From NCBI GenBank assembly GCA_015062745.1, contig SUUB01000001.1:112121-159794 (forward strand): a stretch of DNA of 47,674 nt, in the 5' to 3' direction. Below the pieces are notes generated by a model. That model made no database searches, was not told the DNA's origin, and saw only the letters and a program-made list of their open reading frames with translations. The stretch comes from Actinomycetaceae bacterium. Its GTDB lineage: Bacteria; Actinomycetota; Actinomycetes; Actinomycetales; Actinomycetaceae. The position numbers and the translations under genes are program-made. Shown in pieces: positions 17,746 through 24,796 of the stretch. Position 1 is the first letter of the stretch. The number at the start of each line of letters is the position of its first letter.

Positions 17746-17783
17746 GCTACCGGTAGTTCTGGAAGCTATCGGTAGTTCTGGAA
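17746..17783. repeat. 19-bp tandem repeat duplicating the yajQ 3' end
   Basis: Two adjacent copies (17746-17764 and 17765-17783) differ at one base. The second holds the last five codons and the TAG stop of yajQ (FQNYR-stop on the minus strand); the first repeats them immediately downstream, again encoding FQNYR-stop. Confidence 0.85.
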
Positions 17784-18260
17784 CTGGAGCGCGCAGTCGA
17801 CGTCGGCTCCCTTGAGCAGGGCGATGGTTTCCTGCAGTGCATCACGTGATTTTGATGACACGCGCAGCTCATCGCCCTGAATCTGTACCTTGACACCCTT
17901 CGGACCCTCGTCACGGACCAGCTTGGAGAGTTTCTTCGCGTTTTCCTGCGTCAAGCCCTTCTTCAGGTTCCCCGTCAGCCGGTACTCCTTGCCGGACTGT
18001 TTCGGTTCGCCGTCGCCCACATCGAGTGACTTCAGTGACACACCGCGCCGTACCAGTTTGGTTTGCAGCACGTCATAAACCGCCAGGCACCGTTCCGGCG
18101 TATTGGCGGCCATGGTGATGGTCTCACCGGATAGCGCAACCGAGGCGCCGACACCCTTGAAGTCGTAACGTTGTGCGATCTCCTTAGCGGTCTGGTTGAC
18201 GGCGTTGTCGACCTCTTGGCGGTCATATTCTGAGACGACGTCGAAGGATGAATCTGCCAT
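17766..18260 (-). CDS. yajQ: YajQ family nucleotide-binding protein
   Basis: The 164-residue protein covers the whole family: [20 protein letters not shown] at the start, [13 protein letters not shown], then [19 protein letters not shown] and the terminal [10 protein letters not shown]. YajQ proteins bind nucleotides, and a Xanthomonas member binds cyclic di-GMP; the role in actinobacteria is unclear. The ATG at 18260 follows an AAGGAGT site. The gene is convergent with fprA, and the tRNA-Tyr gene begins about 150 bp upstream on the other strand. Confidence 0.95.
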   Translation of the reverse strand: MADSSFDVVSEYDRQEVDNAVNQTAKEIAQRYDFKGVGASVALSGETITMAANTPERCLAVYDVLQTKLVRRGVSLKSLDVGDGEPKQSGKEYRLTGNLKKGLTQENAKKLSKLVRDEGPKGVKVQIQGDELRVSSKSRDALQETIALLKGADVDCALQFQNYR

Positions 18261-18408
18261 GTTTTACTCCTTAGAGTTCCTGGTGACACGTTGCGGGTGG
18301 GCAGGCCCACTCCGCCTTAGTTTGACAGTCTACGGGGAGAAGCTGGTAACCTCATCTGGCGACGTTTTCGGAGCTCTTCCCGTGGGCGAGGTTCTGAAGC
18401 GCGCAAGA

Positions 18409-18490
18409 GGCGGGTTTCCCGAGCGGCCAAAGGGAACTGACTGTAAATCAGTCGCGTAATGCTTCGCAGGTTCGAATCCTGCACCCGCCA
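18409..18490 (+). tRNA. tRNA-Tyr (GTA)
   Basis: The acceptor arm GGCGGGT pairs with ACCCGCC. The anticodon stem ACTGA/TCAGT holds GTA at 18443-18445. A long variable arm follows, as expected for a class II tRNA, then the T arm with GGTTCGAATCC. Discriminator A; CCA is not encoded. Confidence 0.95.
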
Positions 18491-18600
18491 CTGGATATGG
18501 CCCTGTGTCGTGTCCATGCCGGAAGGCAAGCGGCTATTGACGCGGCACGAGCGCTCCGATGTGGTGTGCGAGTGTTGTTCTTGATAGGCTAGTCCGCGCT

Positions 18601-18673
18601 GCCCCGATAGCTCAGTCGGCAGAGCGTCTCCATGGTAAGGAGAAGGTCAAGGGTTCGATTCCCTTTCGGGGCT
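18601..18673 (+). tRNA. tRNA-Thr (GGT)
   Basis: The acceptor arm GCCCCGA pairs with TCGGGGC. The anticodon stem TCTCC/GGAGA holds GGT at 18634-18636. T arm with GGGTTCGATTCCC. Discriminator T; CCA is not encoded. Confidence 0.95.
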
Positions 18674-18676
18674 CGA

Positions 18677-18697
18677 ACGCCGGTGTCACGCCGGCGT
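18677..18697 (+). terminator. Hairpin after tRNA-Thr
   Basis: ACGCCGG and CCGGCGT form a 7-bp stem with a 7-nt loop, directly after the tRNA. It could be a terminator or a processing signal. Confidence 0.4.
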
Positions 18698-18738
18698 GTC
18701 GACGATGTACCGATTCCGGTGCGGCGTCGGCAAGATGA

Positions 18739-18812
18739 GGCGGGGTAGCTCAGTCGGTCAGAGCGCACGACTCATAATCGTGAGGTCGCGGGTTCAAACC
18801 CCGCCCCCGCTA
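18739..18812 (+). tRNA. tRNA-Met (CAT), elongator type
   Basis: The acceptor arm GGCGGGG pairs with CCCCGCT, with a G-U first pair. The anticodon stem CACGA/TCGTG holds CAT at 18773-18775. The stem lacks the three G-C pairs of initiators, and the first pair is not the initiator mismatch, so this is an elongator. An Ile tRNA read through lysidine cannot be fully excluded. It lies 47 bp before rpmG. Confidence 0.9.
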
Positions 18813-18859
18813 CAACAGGAAGCGGTTCTCCGCTTCGTTACGGACCAAGGAGCTGAAAA

Positions 18860-19030
18860 GTGGCAAGCAAGTCGGCAGACGTTCGCCCGAAGATCACCCT
18901 CGCATGCGAGGACTGCAAGGAACGTAACTACATCACACGTAAGAACCGCCGGAATACCCCGGATCGGCTCGAACTGAAGAAGTACTGCCCGAGGTGTCAT
19001 AAGTCGACGACGCACCGCGAGACACGCTGA
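18860..19030 (+). CDS. rpmG: 50S ribosomal protein L33, zinc-binding type
   Basis: The 56-residue protein begins [19 protein letters not shown] and ends in a basic THRETR. Two CxxC pairs (CEDC and CPRC) show the zinc-binding form rather than the zinc-free paralogue induced on starvation. The GTG at 18860 has AAGGAGC upstream. It follows tRNA-Met, the usual arrangement in actinobacteria, and ends before a strong terminator. Confidence 0.95.
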   Translation: MASKSADVRPKITLACEDCKERNYITRKNRRNTPDRLELKKYCPRCHKSTTHRETR

Positions 19031-19098
19031 ACGCGGTGCGGCGCGCAGGCCGGGATACCTTCCATTAGCTATGCGCGTCGGCCCACGGTTTTGATACC

Positions 19099-19132
19099 GA
19101 AACGCCCTGCGGCACAGGCCGCGGGGCGTTTC
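19099..19132 (+). terminator. Terminator after rpmG
   Basis: A 14-bp stem (GAAACGCCCTGCGG with its complement, one G-U pair) has a 6-nt loop. Confidence 0.75.
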
Positions 19133-19189
19133 ATGTTTCCGCGGCCGATATTCCGCGTAGTCAGATCGTACGCGCGCCTGCGGCACTGC

Positions 19190-19195
19190 TACGCT
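19190..19195 (+). promoter_or_regulatory. -10 element for a leaderless murB message
   Basis: TACGCT ends 6 nt before the GTG at 19202 and no Shine-Dalgarno precedes the start. The -35 region is not clear. Confidence 0.5.
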
Positions 19196-19201
19196 CTTGT
19201 T

Positions 19202-20374
19202 GTGAGCTGCAGTATCCCAGAGCATTCAGGCGCCCCTGTCGATGTCATTCCGCCGGTTCCCTCCGCGCGGCAACGCGAGGATGCGACGTCGCTAGGCGAA
19301 TTGACCACTATTGGCGTGGGAGGTGCCGTCGCCAGTGTTATCAATGCCGCCACGGAAGAGGAAGTGATCGAGGCGGTCCGGCAGGCCGACGAGGACGGCG
19401 TTCCGGTGCTCGTGCTGGGCGGAGGATCCAATATCCTCGCCTCCGATGAGACCTTCGACGGCGTTGTAGTGCGCGATACCCGCCGCGATATCCACCTGCT
19501 GCAAGAGGGTGGCTGCGAGGGGGCGAATCTGCGGGTGCTCGCCGGTACCCCGTGGGATGATTTCGTGGTTCATACCATCGAGAACGAATGGATGGGCGTG
19601 GAAGCCCTGTCCGGCATCCCGGGAACGGTCGGGGCCGCCCCGGTGCAGAATATCGGCGCCTACGGTCAAGAAGTCGCGGGATCAATCGCAAGGGTGCGGG
19701 TGTGGGACCGGCAGGCAGGGCGTCCGCGTGAGATTCCGATGGCGGACCTGCACTTCGGCTATCGCAGCAGCATCCTCAAGGAGTCATTGCGGCACGGGTG
19801 GGGGCCGAGCCCGCGCTACATTGTGCTGTCCGTGGACTTCCAGCTGCGAATCGCCTCTTTGAGCGCGCCGGTGGCATACAAGCAGCTTGCGTCGGCGCTC
19901 GGCGTGCAGATGGGAGCGCGCGTACCCGCGGCTGAGTTGCGGGCTGCCGTACTGGAACTGCGCCGCTCTAAAGGCATGGTTCTCGACGACGCCGACCGCG
20001 ACACCTATTCCTGCGGTTCGTTTTTCACCAATCCGATCCTGACGGCCGAGCAGGCCGACGCGCTGCCAGAGGATGCGCCTCGCTTCCCGGTGACGGACCT
20101 GTCGCACACCTTCTTGGGCAAGGAGTCGCCCGAGGTGGCGGGACTGGTCAAGTCCTCGGCGGCGTGGCTCATCAATCACGCCGGCTTTAATCCCGGATTC
20201 GGTTTGCCCGGCCCTGCGGCGCTATCAACCAAGCACTGCCTCGCCCTCACCAATCGCGGCGGGGCAAGCGCAGCCCAGATACGCGACCTGGCACGTACCG
20301 TCCGCGACGGGGTTGAAAGTACCTTCGGGGTGCGCCTGGAGCCGGAGCCGGTTCTCGTGGGTGGCGGCCTCTAG
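19202..20374 (+). CDS. murB: UDP-N-acetylenolpyruvoylglucosamine reductase
   Basis: It is the FAD enzyme of cytoplasmic peptidoglycan precursor synthesis that reduces UDP-GlcNAc-enolpyruvate to UDP-MurNAc with NADPH. The chosen GTG gives 390 residues. FAD-binding parts are VLVLGGGSNILASDE and LSGIPGTVGAAPVQNIGAYG. The loop RSKGMVLDDADRDTYSCGSF carries the catalytic serine next to FFTNP, and SAAWLINHAGF lies near the C terminus. It looks like a type I MurB. I prefer GTG 19202 over upstream in-frame starts because of the -10 hexamer 6 nt before it. It appears to be a single-gene unit. Confidence 0.94.
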   Translation: MSCSIPEHSGAPVDVIPPVPSARQREDATSLGELTTIGVGGAVASVINAATEEEVIEAVRQADEDGVPVLVLGGGSNILASDETFDGVVVRDTRRDIHLLQEGGCEGANLRVLAGTPWDDFVVHTIENEWMGVEALSGIPGTVGAAPVQNIGAYGQEVAGSIARVRVWDRQAGRPREIPMADLHFGYRSSILKESLRHGWGPSPRYIVLSVDFQLRIASLSAPVAYKQLASALGVQMGARVPAAELRAAVLELRRSKGMVLDDADRDTYSCGSFFTNPILTAEQADALPEDAPRFPVTDLSHTFLGKESPEVAGLVKSSAAWLINHAGFNPGFGLPGPAALSTKHCLALTNRGGASAAQIRDLARTVRDGVESTFGVRLEPEPVLVGGGL

Positions 20375-20399
20375 GCCGGAAGGGGGCCGAGTCACTCGT

Positions 20400-20482
20400 A
20401 CCGTCCAGCGTGCGCGAGGTATCCCGGTGGGCCCGGTTGGTGGGGCGGGGCGTGCCATACCGCCCAGCGTACGCGGGGTCTC
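20400..20482. repeat. Pair of imperfect 24-bp repeats, 59 bp apart
   Basis: Copies at 20400-20423 and 20459-20482 match at 20 of 24 bases, sharing CCAGCGT and CGCG cores. They lie just after murB in a gene-free gap. No function is evident. Confidence 0.55.
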
Positions 20483-20583
20483 ACGCTCGAGAGTGGCAGG
20501 AGTCATACCGAGGATCGAAATTCCCCGGGGTTTTTCAGCTTCGTTGGATGGTCGTCCAAGGACCGCCTGTTTATATAGAGATG

Positions 20584-20820
20584 TCGGCAGGAAAGCCGGT
20601 GGACGAGGTCCACGGGATTGGTCTCCTGAGTGTGTGCAGGACGAATCCACCGGGCGGATGCTGATTGGGATTGTGTGTGTTGATCCAGGGGTGCAGCAGC
20701 GCCCCGTTGACAAGTGAATATAGACCACCTGTTGTGCGGCCCTGCAGCCCCCTTCACTGCGGAAGAGCCCCGGAGGTGGTAGGCGGGCGGCGATGCGTGG
20801 ATCGCCGCCCGCCTTGTCTT
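20584..20820 (+). ncRNA. Candidate structured small RNA in the murB-nuclease gap
   Basis: The 734-bp gap at 20375-21108 has no convincing coding frame. This part contains an 8-bp helix (CCGGTGGA at 20596-20603 with TCCACCGG at 20646-20653). Inside it GTGGAC can alternatively pair with the nearby GTCCAC. A second hairpin has a 7-bp stem at 20688-20705, and a very strong terminator-like hairpin follows at 20782-20813. An AT-rich TATATAG at 20572-20578 could be a -10 element. I do not recognise tmRNA, RNase P RNA, SRP RNA or a known riboswitch. The 5' end is a guess. Confidence 0.35.
20782..20820 (+). terminator. Strong hairpin terminator in a gene-free gap
   Basis: A perfect 13-bp stem (GGCGGGCGGCGAT with its complement) and a 6-nt loop are followed by TTGTCTT. 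It lies 408 bp after the murB stop, too far to be an ordinary murB terminator. Confidence 0.7.
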
Positions 20821-20870
20821 GCGGCATCGTCGCGCCGAGGAGCCAGCGGTACGCCATCGGGGTCGGTAAG

Positions 20871-20934
20871 CGGTGCCTGCCGTGCAGGTGCCGGAGGCGA
20901 CAGCTATGTGTTGTGCAGGGCCTGTCGCCCCGGC
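20871..20934 (+). promoter_or_regulatory. Two overlapping, mutually exclusive hairpins
   Basis: Hairpin A pairs 20871-20880 with 20884-20893 (10 bp, two G-U pairs). Hairpin B pairs GCCGG plus GGCGACAG (20890-20903, one bulge) with 20922-20934. They share 20890-20893, so only one can form fully. They lie upstream of the promoter assigned to the nuclease gene. Confidence 0.35.
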
Positions 20935-20965
20935 GTGATGAGCAAAGTCGCTGGTCAGCTGGAAG

Positions 20966-20994
20966 TTGTTCCTCTTGCATGTTGCTTTTAGAAT
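20966..20994 (+). promoter_or_regulatory. Promoter for the extracellular nuclease gene
   Basis: TTGTTC at 20966-20971 and TAGAAT at 20989-20994 are 17 bp apart. The predicted start near 21001 leaves a leader of about 108 nt before the ATG, which contains a GGAGAGG ribosome site. Confidence 0.55.
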
Positions 20995-21108
20995 GCTTCT
21001 GTGAGGTAGCACGCAATCACATCTAGTGACGCATAGATGCAAGACACAATCACGGCAAACTCGGAGCCCTCACGGCCGAGGCGCCTCAACTTACCAGTGG
21101 AGAGGTAG

Positions 21109-23361
21109 ATGCACAGAAGGAAACCCCACAGATACGTGCTGTCAGCGGCAGTCTCGTCCCTGGCGGTGATAGTCGGCGGATTCGGCTCATCGCTGCCGGC
21201 AATCGCGGATGATGCCCCGGCTGCGGCGGAGGGCGCGTACACGATCGCACAGATCCAAGGTGAGGGGAGCGCTTCCCCTCTCGCCGGGCAGACGGTGACC
21301 ACCTCGGGTGTTGTCACTGCGGTACAGTCCGGCCGCGACGGGCTGATCATCCAGATGAAGACGGCTGAGGTACCAGAGGGCTTCACCGGGTCTTCCGCCC
21401 TTTTCGTGCAACTGGGTGCGGATGCCAGCAACTATGCCGTTGGCGATGAACTTTCGGTGGCAGGCGAGGTGCAGGAGATCGACGATGTAACGACGCTGGT
21501 TGCCACGCGCGACGGCGTCGAACGCACCGGCGAGAACTCGCTCAGCGAGGTCGACATTCCCACGCTGGCGGCGCCGAAGGCGACGGAGGATGCCGAGGCA
21601 CGGGAGAACATGATCTTCAACCCGGCGGGAACATACCGCGTGATCGGCAATCCCAACCTCGTCTATACCGGTCAGCTCAGCCTGACCGATGGCGACCGAC
21701 CGCATCTGCAACCGACTCAGGCCGGCCTACCGGGCTCGCCGGAGGCGGTGGAGCAGGCGGCATACAATGAGGCGCATCACATCATCCTCGACGATGCCAA
21801 CGCCGCGCGATTCGATGTGCAGTACCCCGACACATCCGAGCCCTCCCCGCCGGCAGAACTGCCCTACCTCTCGACGGATAAGCCCGGGCCGACCCTGGGG
21901 GCCACCGTCACCTTCAAGTCCCCGGCGGTGGTCACGTCGGTTAATGGCAGAACCGTCATTGAGCCCACGTTCACGGTCCCGAATGAGCAAGAGTTTGTCG
22001 AGTTCAGCCAGGTGCGTGAAGGCACGCCGGCCGACGTCGGTGGTAACTTCAAAGTCGCCACGTTTAACGTCCTCAACTACTTCACGGACCTGGGAGTCGA
22101 TGACACGTCGGTGGATGCCAACGGGAACAAGATCTGCCAACCGACTCTCAACCTGTGGGATAAGAGCGTTCCCGTCGCGGGAAACTGGGATTGTCCACGC
22201 CGGGGCGCCTGGGATGAAGCCGGTTTGAAGCGGCAACAGGCCAAGATTGTCAATGCCATCAACACCTTGGGTGACCAGGGCGCCCAGGTGGTCGCCCTGC
22301 AAGAGATTGAGAATGACTGGCTTTTCCAGGACGATATTGACGCCTCGCTGAAGAACCTGGTGGACGCACTGAATGCGGCCGATCCGAGTCAGGGCTGGGA
22401 CTATGTGCCTTCTCCGCCCACCGGCGAGGGGCAGCCGGCTTACGGTGGTGTCGACAAGATTCGCCAGGCGTTCATCTACAAGCCCGCCGCCGTTGAGCTT
22501 GTGGGCAAGGCGAAGTATCTGGACGACGAGGCGTATCAGTCAGCGGCTGATGCGCGGGCTCCTATCGCACAGGTATTCAAGCATCGCGAGTCGGGCCAGA
22601 ACGTGCTAGTGATAAACAATCACCTGACGTACAAGGGCGGCACCGTCGTCGGCGATGACAACAAGAACCCCGGCGATGAGAAGGGCCTTGCATGGGACAC
22701 AGGGCGCAATAATGGCGACCGTACCCGCCAGGCTAAGGCGCTGGTAGCGTTCGCTGAACAAGAGAGCGCCGCCAACGACGCTGCGGTAACCCTGCTGGTT
22801 GGCGACTTCAACTCCTATTCCTACGAGGACCCCATCCAGGAAATGGTGGCAGCGGGGTACGCCGACCTGATGGATATGAATAAGTACCCGTCGAAGTATT
22901 CGGCCACTGACTGGAACGAATACACGTACTCTTACAACTCCATGTTCGGCAATCTCGACCATGTGATGGTGTCGAACGCGGGCATGCAATATCTGACGGG
23001 TAATGACACCTGGACGGCGAATGCCTACGAGTCGAATGCGCTCGAGTACAGCCGTTTCATGCACACCGGAACCAACTACTACTCCGACAGTGTGTTCCGC
23101 GCCTCGGACCACAACGCGGCCATCGTCGGCTTCGAGCTGCCGAAGGTTGCTGAGCCAACCGCGGGGCCGTCTAGTGAACCCAGTTCTGCCGCGCCTACGA
23201 GCAGCGCATCGCCCTCGGTAAGCGCGCCGCCCTCCGCCAAGGCCAACAGTGCAGGCAAGCGCTCCCTTCCGAAGACGGGTGCCAATGTGCTGCCGTTCGT
23301 TGTGGCCGCCGCTGCTCTGGTGCTTGCGGGAACGGGGCTGCGACGAGTACGGAGGTCATAG
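21109..23361 (+). CDS. LPXTG-anchored extracellular endonuclease/exonuclease/phosphatase-fold nuclease (ExeM/NucH type)
   Basis: The protein is 750 residues. It has a basic signal peptide (residues 1-33), an OB-like region near 45-150, and a nuclease domain from about 311 to 677 with the family motifs KVATFNVLNY, LQEIEND, INNHLTYKGG, VGDFNSY, LDHVMVS and SDHNAAI, which supply metal and catalytic residues. A Ser/Pro-rich wall-spanning linker is followed by LPKTG at 720-724, a hydrophobic helix and an RRVRRS tail, so sortase should fix it to the peptidoglycan. Likely roles are degrading extracellular DNA for phosphate or nucleosides, loosening biofilm or escaping DNA traps (inference). It is preceded by its own promoter and followed by a strong terminator. 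Confidence 0.92.
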   Translation: MHRRKPHRYVLSAAVSSLAVIVGGFGSSLPAIADDAPAAAEGAYTIAQIQGEGSASPLAGQTVTTSGVVTAVQSGRDGLIIQMKTAEVPEGFTGSSALFVQLGADASNYAVGDELSVAGEVQEIDDVTTLVATRDGVERTGENSLSEVDIPTLAAPKATEDAEARENMIFNPAGTYRVIGNPNLVYTGQLSLTDGDRPHLQPTQAGLPGSPEAVEQAAYNEAHHIILDDANAARFDVQYPDTSEPSPPAELPYLSTDKPGPTLGATVTFKSPAVVTSVNGRTVIEPTFTVPNEQEFVEFSQVREGTPADVGGNFKVATFNVLNYFTDLGVDDTSVDANGNKICQPTLNLWDKSVPVAGNWDCPRRGAWDEAGLKRQQAKIVNAINTLGDQGAQVVALQEIENDWLFQDDIDASLKNLVDALNAADPSQGWDYVPSPPTGEGQPAYGGVDKIRQAFIYKPAAVELVGKAKYLDDEAYQSAADARAPIAQVFKHRESGQNVLVINNHLTYKGGTVVGDDNKNPGDEKGLAWDTGRNNGDRTRQAKALVAFAEQESAANDAAVTLLVGDFNSYSYEDPIQEMVAAGYADLMDMNKYPSKYSATDWNEYTYSYNSMFGNLDHVMVSNAGMQYLTGNDTWTANAYESNALEYSRFMHTGTNYYSDSVFRASDHNAAIVGFELPKVAEPTAGPSSEPSSAAPTSSASPSVSAPPSAKANSAGKRSLPKTGANVLPFVVAAAALVLAGTGLRRVRRS

Positions 23362-23414
23362 CCCTGAGGTCATAGGCCCAGAAGGATCATAGGCCCGCTC
23401 CGGTGAGCGAGCGG

Positions 23415-23449
23415 ATTGGGGTGCGTACTCACTCAGTACGCACCCCAAT
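23415..23449 (+). terminator. Terminator after the nuclease gene
   Basis: A perfect 15-bp stem (ATTGGGGTGCGTACT with its complement) encloses a 5-nt loop. It is nearly symmetrical and could stop transcription from both sides of this convergent junction. Just before it, GGTCATAG-like units repeat at about 23354-23394. Confidence 0.8.
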
Positions 23450-23585
23450 TGGTCATGCGCCGGATGCGGGTGGTTGTCCGCAGTGGTGTGTTGATCAATA
23501 CGCACATCCCCAGCGGCGCGCCGGATACGGGTGCCCGCGCGCCTGTCGGGCAACCGTGTGTCAGCAACTGTGCCTTGATCGGGCG

Positions 23586-23728
23586 CCGGGTGTCAGGTAC
23601 GCAACTAGGCATCAATCTCACTGAGCCGGGTGTCAGGTACGCGACTAGGCATCAATCTCACTGAGCCGGGTGTCATGTACGCAACCAGCCGGGCGTCAGG
23701 TACGCAACCAGGCGTCAATCTCCCGATG
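23586..23728. repeat. 40-bp tandem repeat derived from the add 3' end, about 3.6 copies
   Basis: Units start at 23586, 23626, 23666 and 23689. The first two are full 40-bp copies differing at one base, the third is cut to 23 bp, and the fourth is the end of add itself, including its stop at 23696-23698. Each unit contains CCGGGYGTCAGGTACGC or a close variant. The spread is from inside the gene outward. The rest of the gap (23450-23585) holds only looser CGCCGGATRCGGGTG-like fragments. Confidence 0.9.
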
Positions 23729-24709
23729 CCAGCGGGCCTTGGATTCGTCGTCGGCAAGCGAAGCATCCACCGAGGTGCCGGCCAGGTAGGCGAGTTCATT
23801 GTCGCTGAATCCTGCCGCGCGCAGTATTTCGTACTGGTCGTTCAAACGCGAGAGGAAGAGCAATGGGTCATCCGCGCCGAGCGCAATGGTGGCACCCGCG
23901 TCCATGAGTTGGCGTACCGGCACCTGTGCTTCTTCCGGGTACACGCCGAGGGAGACATTGGACTCGGGGCACACTTCAAAGGCCACTCCCGCATTGACAA
24001 TCGCATCCACGAGGAAGGGGTCCTCGCTCGCCCGCACGCCGTGGCCGATGCGCGTGGGCTTGAGATGGGTCAAGACATCGCGCACGTGTTCCGGCCCGAG
24101 CAACTCGCCTCCGTGTGGTACGGCGGCCAGTCCGCCGCGACGCGCAATATTGAAGGCAGAACTCCACTCGGCTGTTTCACCGCGCCGCTCGTCATTGGAC
24201 AGCCCGAAGGCGACGACGTCGCCCGGCCCCGTGCCAGCATACTTGACGGCCAGCCGAGCCAAGGTCCTCGCCTCCAGCGGGTGCCGGATGCGGGAGGCGG
24301 CCACAATCACGGCGACCTGCACACCGGTATCGAGACTGGCGCGCCGAGCCTCATCGCAGACGATCTCCAGCGCCGGTGTGATTCCGCCGACGAAAGGTGC
24401 ATACGAGGTGGGGTCGATTTGAATTTCCAGGCGGCGAGATCCTTCTGCGGCATCGTCCTCGGCGGCCTCGCGCACAATGCGCCGCATGGCCGTCTCGGAG
24501 CGAACAACCTTTCGTGCGGCGTCGTAGGCCCGCTGAAAACGGAACCAACCCCGCTGGTCGGCGGGCACGTGGAGGGCCACATTATCGGTGAGATTGTCAG
24601 GTAGGCGGATCAGTTCGCGGTGCGCCATGTCTTGCAGGGTCGACACGCGCATGGACCCGGTGAAATGCAGGTGCAGATGGGCCTTAGGAAGAAGCTTGAG
24701 ATCGCGCAC
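23696..24709 (-). CDS. add: Adenosine deaminase
   Basis: It hydrolyses adenosine or deoxyadenosine to inosine forms in purine salvage. The 337-residue protein has the zinc motif HLHLHFTGS at residues 11-19, HGGELLG with the catalytic Glu, RIGHGVRA with the catalytic His, CPESNVSLG, and GADDPLLF with the zinc-binding Asp. The set is complete, so the enzyme should be active; relatives acting on adenine or aminodeoxyfutalosine cannot be fully excluded. The GTG at 24709 is preceded on the minus strand by TATGCT ending 6 nt upstream, suggesting a leaderless message. It is divergent from the phosphotransferase gene. Confidence 0.92.
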   Translation of the reverse strand: MRDLKLLPKAHLHLHFTGSMRVSTLQDMAHRELIRLPDNLTDNVALHVPADQRGWFRFQRAYDAARKVVRSETAMRRIVREAAEDDAAEGSRRLEIQIDPTSYAPFVGGITPALEIVCDEARRASLDTGVQVAVIVAASRIRHPLEARTLARLAVKYAGTGPGDVVAFGLSNDERRGETAEWSSAFNIARRGGLAAVPHGGELLGPEHVRDVLTHLKPTRIGHGVRASEDPFLVDAIVNAGVAFEVCPESNVSLGVYPEEAQVPVRQLMDAGATIALGADDPLLFLSRLNDQYEILRAAGFSDNELAYLAGTSVDASLADDESKARWHREIDAWLRT

Positions 24710-24796
24710 ATCGTAAGCATAGTGGTTCGGTGTTCATGCTGGCACGCGAGAGTCGGAGTGCCTGAAAGAAATGCTCCGATACGGTAGAACTGAGTC
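24710..24796. promoter_or_regulatory. Divergent promoter region between add and the phosphotransferase gene
   Basis: On the minus strand TATGCT (24716-24721) ends 6 nt before the add GTG. On the plus strand TACGGTAGAACT (24780-24791) lies just before the ATG at 24797, with TAGAAC ending 6 nt upstream. Neither gene has a clear ribosome site. Confidence 0.45.

Noticed and set aside
18739-18812. Initiator tRNA
   Set aside because: The anticodon stem lacks three consecutive G-C pairs, and position 1-72 is G-U rather than the initiator mismatch.
20225-21016. 263-residue minus-strand frame in the murB-nuclease gap
   Set aside because: It overlaps the murB 3' end, has skewed composition and no ribosome site; terminator hairpins lie inside it.
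20375-21108. Known riboswitch (cobalamin, FMN, TPP, c-di-AMP, T-box) in the gap
   Set aside because: None of the conserved core boxes I know was found on either strand, though a covariance search was not possible.
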